From contig NZ_JAEQNE010000001.1 in NCBI RefSeq assembly GCF_016722785.1, forward strand, positions 1,302,001 through 1,366,000: a DNA stretch of 64,000 nucleotides, in the 5' to 3' direction. Position 1 is the first letter of the stretch, and the number at the start of each line of letters is the position of its first letter. The stretch comes from Ramlibacter monticola (GTDB taxonomy: Bacteria > Pseudomonadota > Gammaproteobacteria > Burkholderiales > Burkholderiaceae_C). Position numbers and translations under genes: made by a program. Below are positions 17,851 to 27,668 of the stretch, piece after piece. The notes under the pieces were generated by a model. It was not told the origin of the DNA. It did no database searches and worked only from the letters and a program-made list of their open reading frames with translations.

Positions 17851-17867
17851 CTGGAACGGTAATTGCA
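17851..17867 (+). promoter_or_regulatory. Sigma-54 promoter candidate for peptide 2
   Basis: CTGGAACGGTAATTGCA matches the -24/-12 consensus closely: TGG-ACG at -24 and TTGCA at -12, with the required ten bases between GG (17853-17854) and GC (17865-17866). It lies immediately after the terminator of peptide 1 and about 75 bases before the ATG of peptide 2. The equivalent place before peptide 1 has a related sequence with one extra base, so only copy 2 keeps correct spacing. Confidence 0.6.
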
Positions 17868-17901
17868 GTTCCATATCGCCGGGTGACCGGCAAACCCCAA
17901 A

Positions 17902-17914
17902 GTGCCTAGAGCAC
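17902..17914 (+). promoter_or_regulatory. Leader dyad GTGCCTAGAGCAC upstream of peptide 2
   Basis: Second copy of the conserved dyad, 27 bases before the ATG of peptide 2. A CCGG-type inverted repeat lies just upstream (CGCCGG, then CCGGC, at 17878-17891), as in copy 1. ACCCTCGACAAGGAG follows and provides the ribosome site. Confidence 0.45.
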
Positions 17915-17940
17915 ACCCAACCCTCGACAAGGAGTTAGCC

Positions 17941-18048
17941 ATGAAAATCAAATCCAACGTTCGCGCTGGCAGGGGCACCAAGAGCAGCCTGCTCAACAAC
18001 ACGGTGGTCAGCTACGTGCCGCCCATCAGCCGCTGTGTGGGGATCTGA
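17941..18048 (+). CDS. Candidate RiPP/signal precursor peptide, copy 2
   Basis: A 35-residue peptide 32/35 identical to copy 1, differing by K11R, I18L and V29I. It keeps the opening MKIKSNVRAG and the tail VSYVPPISRCVGI with C32. AAGGAG precedes the ATG by a normal distance. The gene has its own sigma-54-like promoter, its own leader dyad and a following hairpin, forming a unit repeated at a 285-base period from copy 1. It most likely encodes the main exported product of the C39/ABC/HlyD/TolC machinery around it; the chemistry of any modification is unknown. Confidence 0.8.
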   Translation: MKIKSNVRAGRGTKSSLLNNTVVSYVPPISRCVGI

Positions 18049-18077
18049 GCCCCTGAAGACGGCCCCTTGAGTCCCCA

Positions 18078-18108
18078 GGGGGCGGATGGCTCACCGACAT
18101 CCGCCCCC
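18078..18108 (+). terminator. Hairpin after peptide 2
   Basis: An 11-base perfect stem GGGGGCGGATG / CATCCGCCCCC encloses a nine-base loop GCTCACCGA, followed by a pyrimidine-rich run with few T residues. Part of the same stem and the GCTCAC loop core recur after peptide 1 and after the decayed third copy, so the hairpin belongs to the duplicated unit. Confidence 0.6.
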
Positions 18109-18146
18109 GCCTTCTCCTCTCCTCCCCCCTTCTTCCCTCCCCCGCA

Positions 18147-18401
18147 ATGCATCGCGCCCGCACCCTCGCCGGCCTGTCGCTCCGGGACCCGTTCCCCGGT
18201 GATTGGGGAATCTGGGTGATCGCACCCACTGCTTTCCCCACCTTCCCCCACTTCGCCAAGCCGGGCGAACTCGAAAGGCACGAGAAAGAATTCATCCCGC
18301 GCAGGCCCGTGAATTGCGTTTACCTGGACGGTCGCCCTTACGGCGCCGACGATGACAAGGTGAGCTACGTGCCGCCGATCAGCCGTTGCGGGGGAATCTG
18401 A
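18147..18401 (+). pseudogene. Decayed third precursor copy with intact core tail
   Basis: The last 13 codons (18360-18401) encode VSYVPPISRCGGI, matching the tail of the two peptides including the Cys, with Val33 changed to Gly. A hairpin like that of copy 2 follows at 18425-18455. The conserved front half MKIKSNVRAG is absent. The open frame instead runs upstream through 71 unrelated residues to an ATG at 18147 that has no convincing ribosome site; an internal GTG at 18310 is also poorly placed. This looks like a remnant whose leader was replaced or deleted. It could still be expressed as a divergent 84-residue protein, which I consider less likely. Confidence 0.55.
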
Positions 18402-18424
18402 AGCCGAGGCTCCAGGTCTCTCGC

Positions 18425-18455
18425 GGGGGCCGATGGCTCACCGGCATCCGCCCCC
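18425..18455 (+). terminator. Hairpin after the third precursor copy
   Basis: GGGGGCCGATG and CATCCGCCCCC pair with one mismatch around the loop GCTCACCGG, nearly the same as the hairpin after peptide 2. There is no clear T tract. It marks the end of the third, degenerate unit just before the outer-membrane channel gene. Confidence 0.5.
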
Positions 18456-18486
18456 GATTCCTTCCTTCCGGAGAACGCGCCAAGCC

Positions 18487-19911
18487 ATGACTTCCCGCCG
18501 TCCCGTCGCCGCCCTGCGCCCCGCCCTGCTGCTGCTCGTGCTGGCGCTGGGCGGCTGCGCGTCGGCGCCCACGGGGCAGCCGGCGGAGCCGGCACTGCCC
18601 GCCGCGTTCCGCCATGCCGCACCGGCAAGCGCACCCGCCGCCACGCCGGCCGCCACCGAGGCGTGGTGGCAGGTCTTCCAGGACCCGGTGCTCGACGAAC
18701 TCCAGGCCACCGCGGCGGCCGGCAACACCAGCCTGCAGTCCGCCGCGGCCCGCCTCGCCCGTGCCCGTGCGCTGGTGCGCGGGGCCGAGGCCGCGCGCAA
18801 TCCGCAGGTCGGACTGCGCGCCGGCGCCAGCCGCCAGGCCGGCCCGATCGAGAACGCCGCGGGAACCCAGGGCAACCTGTTCACCCTGCTGGCCGACTTC
18901 AGCTGGGAGGCCGACCTGTTCGGCCGCCTACAGCAGGGCGTGGACGCGGCCAGGCTGGACGCCCAGGCGCAGGAGGCGCTGCTGCGCGACACCCGCCTGC
19001 TGGTGCAGGCCAACATGGCCCAGGCCTATTTCGAGCTGCGGGCCCTGGACGCCGAACGGGCGATCGTGGACGCCGCGGCCCGGTCCTGGCGCGACACCGT
19101 CGCCATCACCAGCCAGCGCCTGCGTACCGGTTCGGTGGCCGAACTGGAGCTCGTGCGCGCGCAGGCCGAACTGGCCGCGATCGAAACCGATGGCCAGGCG
19201 CTGCAGCGCCGGCGCATCCAGCTCGAACACGCGCTGGCCCTGCTGACCGGCGTGCCGGCCTCGAGTTTCGAACTGCCGCCGCGCGACTGGCGCGCGCCCC
19301 TGCCCGCCATCCCCCCGGGCGTGCCGGCCACCGTGCTGACGCGCCGGCCCGACATCGCGGCGGCCCTGCGCGGGGTGCAGGCGGCGCAGACGCGCGCCGG
19401 CCTGGCGCGCACCGCCTGGTTCCCCACCCTCACGCTGACCGCCTCCGGCGGCTCCGCCTCCCCGGACCTGGCCCAGCTGCTGCAGGCTTCCACCCGCGCC
19501 TGGGGCATCGCCGGGCTGGTGGGCGCCGTCCTGTTCGACGGCGGCCGGCGCGAAGCGGGCATCCTGCAGGCGGACGCCGACCTCGAGGCGGCCGCGGTGG
19601 ACTACCGCGAACACATCCTAGTCGCGCTGCGCGAGGTCGAAGACCAGCTCGCCTCCGTGCAGCTGCTGGCCAACCAGTCCCAGACCGCCACCACGGCCGT
19701 GAATCTCGGCCGGCGGGCGACGACGCTGGCCGAATCGCGCTACCGCAGCGGGCTGGCCAGTCAGCTCGACGTGCTGGACGCGCGCCGGACGGAGCTGCGC
19801 AACGAGCGCGACGCCCTGCAGGTGCGCTCGGCCCAGTACCAGGCGACCGTCCGCCTCATCCGTGCCCTCGGGGGCGGCTGGGAGGTCGCCGCCCTTTCTT
19901 CCCCTCCCTGA
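18487..19911 (+). CDS. TolC/NodT-type outer-membrane efflux lipoprotein
   Basis: Outer-membrane channel component of 474 residues. A lipoprotein signal ends at C24 (LALGGCAS), followed by two outer-membrane-efflux-protein repeats with the usual long helices and the typical stretch RRPDIAAALRGVQAAQ near 290. It follows the peptide genes on the same strand. With the HlyD adaptor and the ABC exporters on the other strand it completes a tripartite export path across both membranes. The ribosome site is CCGGAGAA ahead of ATG 18487. A general multidrug role cannot be excluded, but the position argues for peptide export. Confidence 0.9.
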   Translation: MTSRRPVAALRPALLLLVLALGGCASAPTGQPAEPALPAAFRHAAPASAPAATPAATEAWWQVFQDPVLDELQATAAAGNTSLQSAAARLARARALVRGAEAARNPQVGLRAGASRQAGPIENAAGTQGNLFTLLADFSWEADLFGRLQQGVDAARLDAQAQEALLRDTRLLVQANMAQAYFELRALDAERAIVDAAARSWRDTVAITSQRLRTGSVAELELVRAQAELAAIETDGQALQRRRIQLEHALALLTGVPASSFELPPRDWRAPLPAIPPGVPATVLTRRPDIAAALRGVQAAQTRAGLARTAWFPTLTLTASGGSASPDLAQLLQASTRAWGIAGLVGAVLFDGGRREAGILQADADLEAAAVDYREHILVALREVEDQLASVQLLANQSQTATTAVNLGRRATTLAESRYRSGLASQLDVLDARRTELRNERDALQVRSAQYQATVRLIRALGGGWEVAALSSPP

Positions 19912-19994
19912 CGGACCGGAGCTGCCTTTGTAAATATGGCATGGCACGTGCTGGTACCACTGCACTGTCGCGTCGGCAAAAGCAAGGAATTACC

Positions 19995-20384
19995 GTGTCT
20001 CGGGGATCGGTTCTCATCGTGGAAGACGAGCACCTGCTGGGGAACAACCTGCAGGAATACCTGCGCCGCCACGGCTGGCAGGCGCAGCTCGCCCGCAGCG
20101 GTGAGGGCGCCCTGGAAGCATTCGAGCGGATTCGCCCCTGCCTGCTGCTGATGGACTACGAGCTGCCCGGGATGGACGGCTTCCAGACCCTGGGCGCGAT
20201 CCGCGCCCGCCACCAGTGCTGCGGCTGCATCCTCATGACCGCCCACACCGGCGAGATCGTGGTGACGCAGGCGCGCCAGCACCAGATCAACCACGTGCTG
20301 TACAAGCCGTTCGCGCTGGCCGAGATGGAGCAGTGGCTGCAGCAGGAAGCCGGCCGCTGCAACTGCGGCACGCACCCGGCCTGA
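19995..20384 (+). CDS. Single-domain response regulator (CheY-like receiver)
   Basis: Receiver-only protein of 129 residues: acidic pair E10-D11, phospho-acceptor D54 (LLMDYELPGMDG), T82 region and K104 (LYKPF). There is no output domain; the C-terminus ends shortly after the receiver with CNCGTHPA. GTG 19995 is chosen because AAGGAA precedes it at the right distance; an in-frame ATG at 19941 is the alternative. It lies 83 bases after the channel gene. Possible roles are phosphate shuttling in the hybrid kinase relay or protein-protein control; neither is proven. A GG-N10-GC string at 19938-19951 is too weak to call as a promoter. Confidence 0.85.
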   Translation: MSRGSVLIVEDEHLLGNNLQEYLRRHGWQAQLARSGEGALEAFERIRPCLLLMDYELPGMDGFQTLGAIRARHQCCGCILMTAHTGEIVVTQARQHQINHVLYKPFALAEMEQWLQQEAGRCNCGTHPA

Positions 20385-20650
20385 GCCCGGGGCGTCCCCG
20401 GGGGTTTCCCCCCGCTTTCCCCAACCTTTCCCCCCAGGTTCCCCAACGCGGCACTGCCGCGATTCCGGCATTTCCCATGCCGGCACAGGCCCTCGAGGCT
20501 GCTCGACCGTAGTCGGATGGCGGATTCCGGGGGTTTTTCCCCACCCCCGGGCCATGACCCACAGGTGCGGCACCTTCGGGCTCCTCCGACAGGCCGATTC
20601 GGGAGGATTTTCGCGAGTGTGTACGAACCTGTTTCTCGATGTATCAGCGT
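20385..20650. other. Hairpin-rich C/G-tract spacer between regulator and oxidase genes
   Basis: No gene is visible in this 357-base gap. It contains several small inverted repeats: GGGGTTTCCCC-like tracts near 20400 and 20530, GCGGC-ACT-GCCGC near 20448, and CCGGCA...TGCCGG at about 20464-20482. Runs of CTTTCCCC recur. Similar GGGGAATTCCCC-like strings occur in other spacers at about 18.2, 36.4 and 40.2 kb. It probably combines the terminator of the response regulator with upstream control sequence of the oxidase. Confidence 0.5.
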
Positions 20651-20665
20651 TGGCATGGTTGATGC
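20650..20665 (+). promoter_or_regulatory. Sigma-54 promoter candidate for the multicopper oxidase
   Basis: TTGGCATGGTTGATGC has GG at 20652-20653 and GC at 20664-20665 with exactly ten bases between, and matches the -24 (TTGGCA) and -12 (TGC) elements. The predicted start would leave a leader of about 65 bases before ATG 20742. Confidence 0.55.
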
Positions 20666-20741
20666 GACGCCTTTGTTGCAGGAGACCAGGACGCGTTGCA
20701 AAACGCAACGCGAAAAAAACACCTTCAGGAGCGCTAACACT

Positions 20742-23534
<2,793 letters not shown>

Positions 23535-23555
23535 GCAGTGAGTGAGTAAGTAGGC

Positions 23556-23591
23556 GGGCGGGTGGATGCGGCACCGGCGCACCACCCGCCC
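23556..23591 (+). terminator. Hairpin after the multicopper oxidase gene
   Basis: GGGCGGGTGG pairs perfectly with CCACCCGCCC around a 16-base loop, 22 bases after the oxidase stop. The T tract is absent, so it may attenuate rather than fully stop transcription into the SCO-cytochrome gene. Confidence 0.5.
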
Positions 23592-23651
23592 TTCGAGCTA
23601 GCGCGGTTCTTGCATGCAGTCTCCCGGTCAATAAAGAGAGAGGAAATAACC

Positions 23652-24653
23652 ATGATCCCCGTCACCCTTCGCGATCTCCTCCGCACGGTCCTCTTCCTGC
23701 TGGTGATCACCGGCATCTGGTGGAACGTCCCCTCCCGGGCTGCCAACAGCTCCCAGAACCCCTGGGGCGGCAACTACTTCCCGAACGTGCCGCTCGTCAC
23801 CCAGGACGGAAAGCAGGTGCGTTTCTTCGACGACTTGATCAAGGGCAAGGTCGTCGCCATCAACTTCATCTTTACTGGCTGCTCGGCGGCTTGCGGAATG
23901 GAAACCGCCCGCCTGCGCCAGGTGCAGGACCTGATCGGCCCCGAGCGCATGGGAAAGGACGTCTTTTTCTATTCGATCTCGATCGACCCGGACAACGACA
24001 CGCCCGAAGCGCTCAAGGCCTATGCAGCGAAATTCAACGTCGGCCCCGGCTGGACCTTCCTCACCGGCAAGCAGAAGGACATCGACCTGCTGCGCAACCG
24101 GCTTGGCCTTTACATGCCCCCGGTCGACAAGGAGAAGGCCAAGCTCGGTGAAATTGACCACGATCTGGCGGTCATCATCGGAAACCAGGCCACCGGACGT
24201 TGGCAGAAGGCTTCCCCCATGGAAAATGCCGAAGTGCTCGCCACCCAGCTCGGTAGCTGGCTGAGCAACTGGAAAGTGAAGCCGGCGCAGCAGAACCCGT
24301 CGTACGCGAATGCGCCGGTGCGGCTGCCCGAACTTTCCAAGGGCGAGGAGATGTTCCGTACGCGTTGCGTGGGCTGCCACACGGTGGGCCAGCCGAACGA
24401 ATCGGCCCGCGCCATCGGCCCGGACCTGACCCACGTGACCCGCACGCGCCAGCGTGGCTGGCTGGTACGCTGGCTGAAGGAGCCGGACGCGATGCTGTCG
24501 GAGAAGGACCCGATTGCCACGGCCCTGTATGAGAAGTACAACAAAATCGCGATGCCGAACCTGAAGTTGACGGACGGCGAAATCGAATCGGTCCTGTCTT
24601 TCCTCGAGAAGGGCAGCGCGGCCTTCCAGGCTGCGAATTCTGCGAAAAAGTGA
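23652..24653 (+). CDS. SCO1/SenC-cytochrome c fusion protein
   Basis: A 333-residue envelope protein with an N-terminal hydrophobic anchor or signal (about 10-25). The thioredoxin-like SCO domain (about 38-210) has the copper motif C77-SAA-C81 and a conserved His in the GEIDHD segment. A C-terminal cytochrome c domain (about 225-325) has one haem site CVGCH near 238 and a later Met (IAMPNLKL) as probable axial ligand. SCO proteins deliver copper or reduce thiols; the fused haem suggests electron transfer to or from the neighbouring oxidase. GAGGAA precedes the ATG. The stop codon runs into the AGGAGG ribosome site of the GspE gene, so the two are probably one operon. Confidence 0.9.
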   Translation: MIPVTLRDLLRTVLFLLVITGIWWNVPSRAANSSQNPWGGNYFPNVPLVTQDGKQVRFFDDLIKGKVVAINFIFTGCSAACGMETARLRQVQDLIGPERMGKDVFFYSISIDPDNDTPEALKAYAAKFNVGPGWTFLTGKQKDIDLLRNRLGLYMPPVDKEKAKLGEIDHDLAVIIGNQATGRWQKASPMENAEVLATQLGSWLSNWKVKPAQQNPSYANAPVRLPELSKGEEMFRTRCVGCHTVGQPNESARAIGPDLTHVTRTRQRGWLVRWLKEPDAMLSEKDPIATALYEKYNKIAMPNLKLTDGEIESVLSFLEKGSAAFQAANSAKK

Positions 24654-24663
24654 GGAGGAGAAA

Positions 24664-26361
24664 ATCGGTACCCCCCTGCTCCACGCGCTGCCGGAGACGG
24701 GCGGCGTCGCGCCGGGCCTTCTGAAGGCCGCGCGCGAGCGTGCCGCCTCCTCCGGGCGCCGGGTCATCGCCGAACTCGAGGAGGTGATGGGGCTCGACCC
24801 CGCCGCCTTCCTCCAGGCGGTGGCCACCACCCTGCACTACCCCTGGCTCCCGAGCTCCCTGCTGTTCGCGAGCACGCCCGACTTCAGCACCATCCCGCTG
24901 ACCAAGGCGCTGCAACGCGAATGCACGGTCGTCCGGCTGGCAACGGGGGAGACGGTCGGCGTGTTCGCCGACCCCTTCGACAACGCCCTCGTGGCCTGGT
25001 TCGACGCCCGCCTGGGCGGGGCGCCCCTCTACCTGGCCCACCCGGCCGACCTCGCCGCCCTGCTGGCGCGGCACGAGGAGGAGTTCCGGGCGGTCGACAG
25101 TGTCGCCACCGCGCAACATGGCGAAGGCGTCGCCGGCGAGCACGTCGAGAACCTGTCGCTGGTCCGCATCGACGAGGACTCCAGCGTCGTCGTGAAGCTG
25201 GTGAACTCCACGCTGTACGACGCCCTGAAGGCCCACGCAAGCGACATCCACCTGGAAAGCACCGACAGCGGGCTGGCGATCAAGTACCGCGTCGACGGCG
25301 TCCTGGTCCACATCAGCCGCGCCCAGGGCGTCGAGATGGCCGAACAGGTGATCTCGCGCATCAAGGTGATGGCCGAACTGGACATCGCCGAGCGCCGCGT
25401 CCCGCAGGACGGCCGCTTCAAGGTCGGCATCCAGGGCCGCCCGGTCGACTTCCGCGTCTCGATCATGCCCAGCGTGTTCGGCGAGGACGCCGTGCTGCGG
25501 ATCCTGGACAAGAAGGACCTGGCGGACAGCGCCCAGGGCGTGCGACTCAGCTCGCTGGGCTTCGAGGACGACGACATCCGCGTGATGCGCCGGCTGGCCA
25601 AGGAGCCCTACGGCATGGTGCTGGTGACCGGCCCCACCGGTTCCGGCAAGACGACCACCCTGTACGCCATGATCTCCGAGATCAACAACGGGCAGGACAA
25701 GATCGTCACCATCGAGGACCCGGTCGAATACCAGCTGCCCGGCGTGCTGCAGATCCCGGTCAACGAGAAGAAGGGCCTGACCTTCGCCCGCGGCCTGCGT
25801 TCGATCCTGCGCCACGACCCGGACAAGATCATGGTGGGCGAGATCCGCGACGCCGAGACCGCGCAGATCGCGGTGCAGTCCGCGCTGACCGGCCACCTGG
25901 TGTTCACCACCATCCACGCCAACAACGTGTTCGACGTCATCGGGCGCCTGAACCAGATGAACGTGGACACGTACAGCGTGGTGTCGGCCCTGAACGGCAT
26001 CTTCGCGCAGCGCCTGCTGCGCCAGGTGTGTTCGAGCTGCGCCGCGCCCCACAAGCCCGGCATCGCCGAACTCGTGGAGTCGGGGCTCGATCCCGAAGCC
26101 GTCAAGGACTACCACTTCGTCGTGGGCAAGGGCTGCGGCCGTTGCCGCGGCTCCGGATATCGCGGCCGAACCGCCATCGCCGAGATCCTGCTGTTCGACG
26201 ACGAATTGCGCCAGCTGATCATCGACCGCCAGCCGATCGCCCGCGTGAAGGAGGCCGCCAAGAAGCGTGGCCTGCGCTTCCTGCGCGAGTCCGCGGTGGC
26301 ACTGGTGGCGGCGGGCCGAACGACCCTGCAGGAGATCAATCGTGTCACGTTTGTTGCGTGA
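24664..26361 (+). CDS. gspE: Type II secretion / type IV pilus assembly ATPase (GspE/PilB type)
   Basis: Hexameric cytoplasmic ATPase that drives pseudopilus assembly. Walker A is GPTGSGKTTT near 322, with the GspE Asp and His boxes after it and a zinc-binding pair CSSC near 455 and CGRC near 490. The frame opens far upstream, and the N1E domain (LLHALPETGGVAPGLL...) is complete only if translation starts before the first GTG/ATG at 24784/24787. A strong AGGAGG at 24653-24658 lies five bases ahead of an in-frame ATC at 24664, so I place the start there, giving 565 residues. A CTG at 24676 is another option. The conservative start at 24784 would give 525 or 526 residues. Confidence 0.9.
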   Translation: MGTPLLHALPETGGVAPGLLKAARERAASSGRRVIAELEEVMGLDPAAFLQAVATTLHYPWLPSSLLFASTPDFSTIPLTKALQRECTVVRLATGETVGVFADPFDNALVAWFDARLGGAPLYLAHPADLAALLARHEEEFRAVDSVATAQHGEGVAGEHVENLSLVRIDEDSSVVVKLVNSTLYDALKAHASDIHLESTDSGLAIKYRVDGVLVHISRAQGVEMAEQVISRIKVMAELDIAERRVPQDGRFKVGIQGRPVDFRVSIMPSVFGEDAVLRILDKKDLADSAQGVRLSSLGFEDDDIRVMRRLAKEPYGMVLVTGPTGSGKTTTLYAMISEINNGQDKIVTIEDPVEYQLPGVLQIPVNEKKGLTFARGLRSILRHDPDKIMVGEIRDAETAQIAVQSALTGHLVFTTIHANNVFDVIGRLNQMNVDTYSVVSALNGIFAQRLLRQVCSSCAAPHKPGIAELVESGLDPEAVKDYHFVVGKGCGRCRGSGYRGRTAIAEILLFDDELRQLIIDRQPIARVKEAAKKRGLRFLRESAVALVAAGRTTLQEINRVTFVA

Positions 26362-27142
26362 GCGCTTCACCGCCGTGGTGGGGCCCGACCGCGTGGTGCT
26401 GGCGCGGCGCGCCGGCTGGCGCCGGCCGCCGGAGCTGCATGCGCAGGTGCCCTGCCAGCAGCCCACGGCCAAGGCCGCATTGCTGGCGCTGTCCGAGTTG
26501 CTGGCACGGCCCGAGATCGGCAGGGGCGACATCACCATCGTGCTGTCGAACCATTTCGTCCAGTACGTGCTGCTGCCCTGGCGCGCCGAGGTGAGCCGGC
26601 CGTCCGAGCTCGCCGCCTACGCTGGCCTCCTGTTCGACGAGACCTTCGGCAACGACGCCGGCGGCCGGGAGATCCTGATCGGGCGCGAGCGCGCGGGCAG
26701 CGCCCGCATCGCGGCCGGCATCGATTCGACGCTGCTGCATGGCCTGCGCAGCGCGGTGGCCGCCTCGAGGCTGAAGCTGGTCTCGGTGCAGCCCTACCTG
26801 TCCGCGGCCTTCGACCGGATGCGCCGCACCGTCGGCGCGCGCGACTTCATGTTCGTGCTGGCGGAGCCGTCGCGCAGCTGCGTGCTGGTCGCCACCGGCG
26901 GGCGCTGGCGCAGCCTGCGCAACACCGCCACGACGGCGCTGCCGCACGAGCTCGCCCACCTGATCGAGCGCGAGGCGCAGCTCGCCGGCCTGGCCGACGA
27001 GGGCATGCCGCCCGTGTTCGTGCATGCGCCGGGCCTCGACACGCTCAAGGTACCGCCCTGCCAGGGCGTGACCCCGCGCACGCTCGGTTTGCCGCACGGC
27101 GCCGACGATCCCTTTCTTGCCATGGCCATGTCGGTGAACTGA
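26342..27142 (+). CDS. PilM/GspL-like assembly protein of the secretion system
   Basis: A 266-residue protein without signal peptide or membrane helix. Its fold looks like the actin-like cytoplasmic PilM/MshI/GspL group, judged by size, position between the ATPase and the PilN-like gene, and segments such as DITIVLSNHFVQYVLLPW, a typical PilM-type strand-loop. It starts at GTG 26342, overlapping the ATPase gene by 20 bases. It probably couples the ATPase to the inner-membrane PilN/PilO-like proteins. No nucleotide-binding motif is obvious, so it may have lost ATP binding. Confidence 0.7.
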   Translation: MSRLLRERFTAVVGPDRVVLARRAGWRRPPELHAQVPCQQPTAKAALLALSELLARPEIGRGDITIVLSNHFVQYVLLPWRAEVSRPSELAAYAGLLFDETFGNDAGGREILIGRERAGSARIAAGIDSTLLHGLRSAVAASRLKLVSVQPYLSAAFDRMRRTVGARDFMFVLAEPSRSCVLVATGGRWRSLRNTATTALPHELAHLIEREAQLAGLADEGMPPVFVHAPGLDTLKVPPCQGVTPRTLGLPHGADDPFLAMAMSVN

Positions 27143-27143
27143 A

Positions 27144-27668
27144 ATGCGCTCCCTGCAGTTCGATTTCCAGCGCAAGCCGGCGCCCAGCGCGACCGGTTGG
27201 CTGCTTCTCCTCGCCGGCGCCGCAGGTCTCGCCGGCCTCGGCCAGTTGCAACACGAGCTCGATGGACAGCGCGCCGCGCAGGCCGCCCGGCTGGCGAAGG
27301 TGCAGGCCCCCGGCGGCGCCTCGGCGCTGACCGGCAACGAGCCCGACGAAGCGCCGGTGAAGGCCGCGCGCGAGTTCCTGGACAAGTCCCGCCTGCCCTG
27401 GGACACGCTGTTCGGGGCGCTCGAGTCGGCCCGCTCGAAGGACGTGGCGCTGCTGTCCGTCACGCCCGACGCGCAGCGCCGCCAGGTGAAGATCCACGCC
27501 GAGGCGCGCAACCTCGACGCCATGCTGGCCTACCAGCGCCAGCTGCAGCAGAGCCCGGGGCTCGCGCACGTGGTGCTGTCCGATCACACCGTGATGAAGG
27601 ACATGCCCTTCACGCCCGTGCGTTTCCACATCCTGGCCCAGTGGGGAGTGCAGAATGCAAATCCCTAA
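27144..27668 (+). CDS. PilN-like inner-membrane protein
   Basis: A 174-residue bitopic protein: a short cytoplasmic N-terminus with basic residues (MRSLQFDFQRKP), one transmembrane helix about 19-36, then a coiled coil and a periplasmic ferredoxin-like domain. This is the layout of PilN or of the membrane half of GspL. It starts one base after the PilM-like gene and overlaps the next gene by 14 bases. It should bind the PilM-like protein in the cytoplasm and the PilO-like protein in the periplasm. Confidence 0.7.
   Translation: MRSLQFDFQRKPAPSATGWLLLLAGAAGLAGLGQLQHELDGQRAAQAARLAKVQAPGGASALTGNEPDEAPVKAAREFLDKSRLPWDTLFGALESARSKDVALLSVTPDAQRRQVKIHAEARNLDAMLAYQRQLQQSPGLAHVVLSDHTVMKDMPFTPVRFHILAQWGVQNANP

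Noticed and set aside
17656..18048. Lasso, lanthipeptide, thiopeptide or sactipeptide precursor identity
   Set aside because: No matching biosynthetic enzyme (B/C proteins, LanB/C/M, YcaO, radical SAM) occurs in the window, so none of these classes can be claimed.
18342..18360. DDDK string in the third precursor frame as a protease site
   Set aside because: It lies in the part with no similarity to the other copies and is most simply chance.
17600..18460. Repeated hairpins considered as a CRISPR-like array
   Set aside because: Spacing is about 285 bases and the repeated units contain a translated peptide; there are no cas genes and no short regular repeats.
19938..19951. Sigma-54 promoter before the single-domain receiver gene
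   Set aside because: GG-N10-GC is present, but the -12 half is GTGCT and such minimal matches are common in this base composition.
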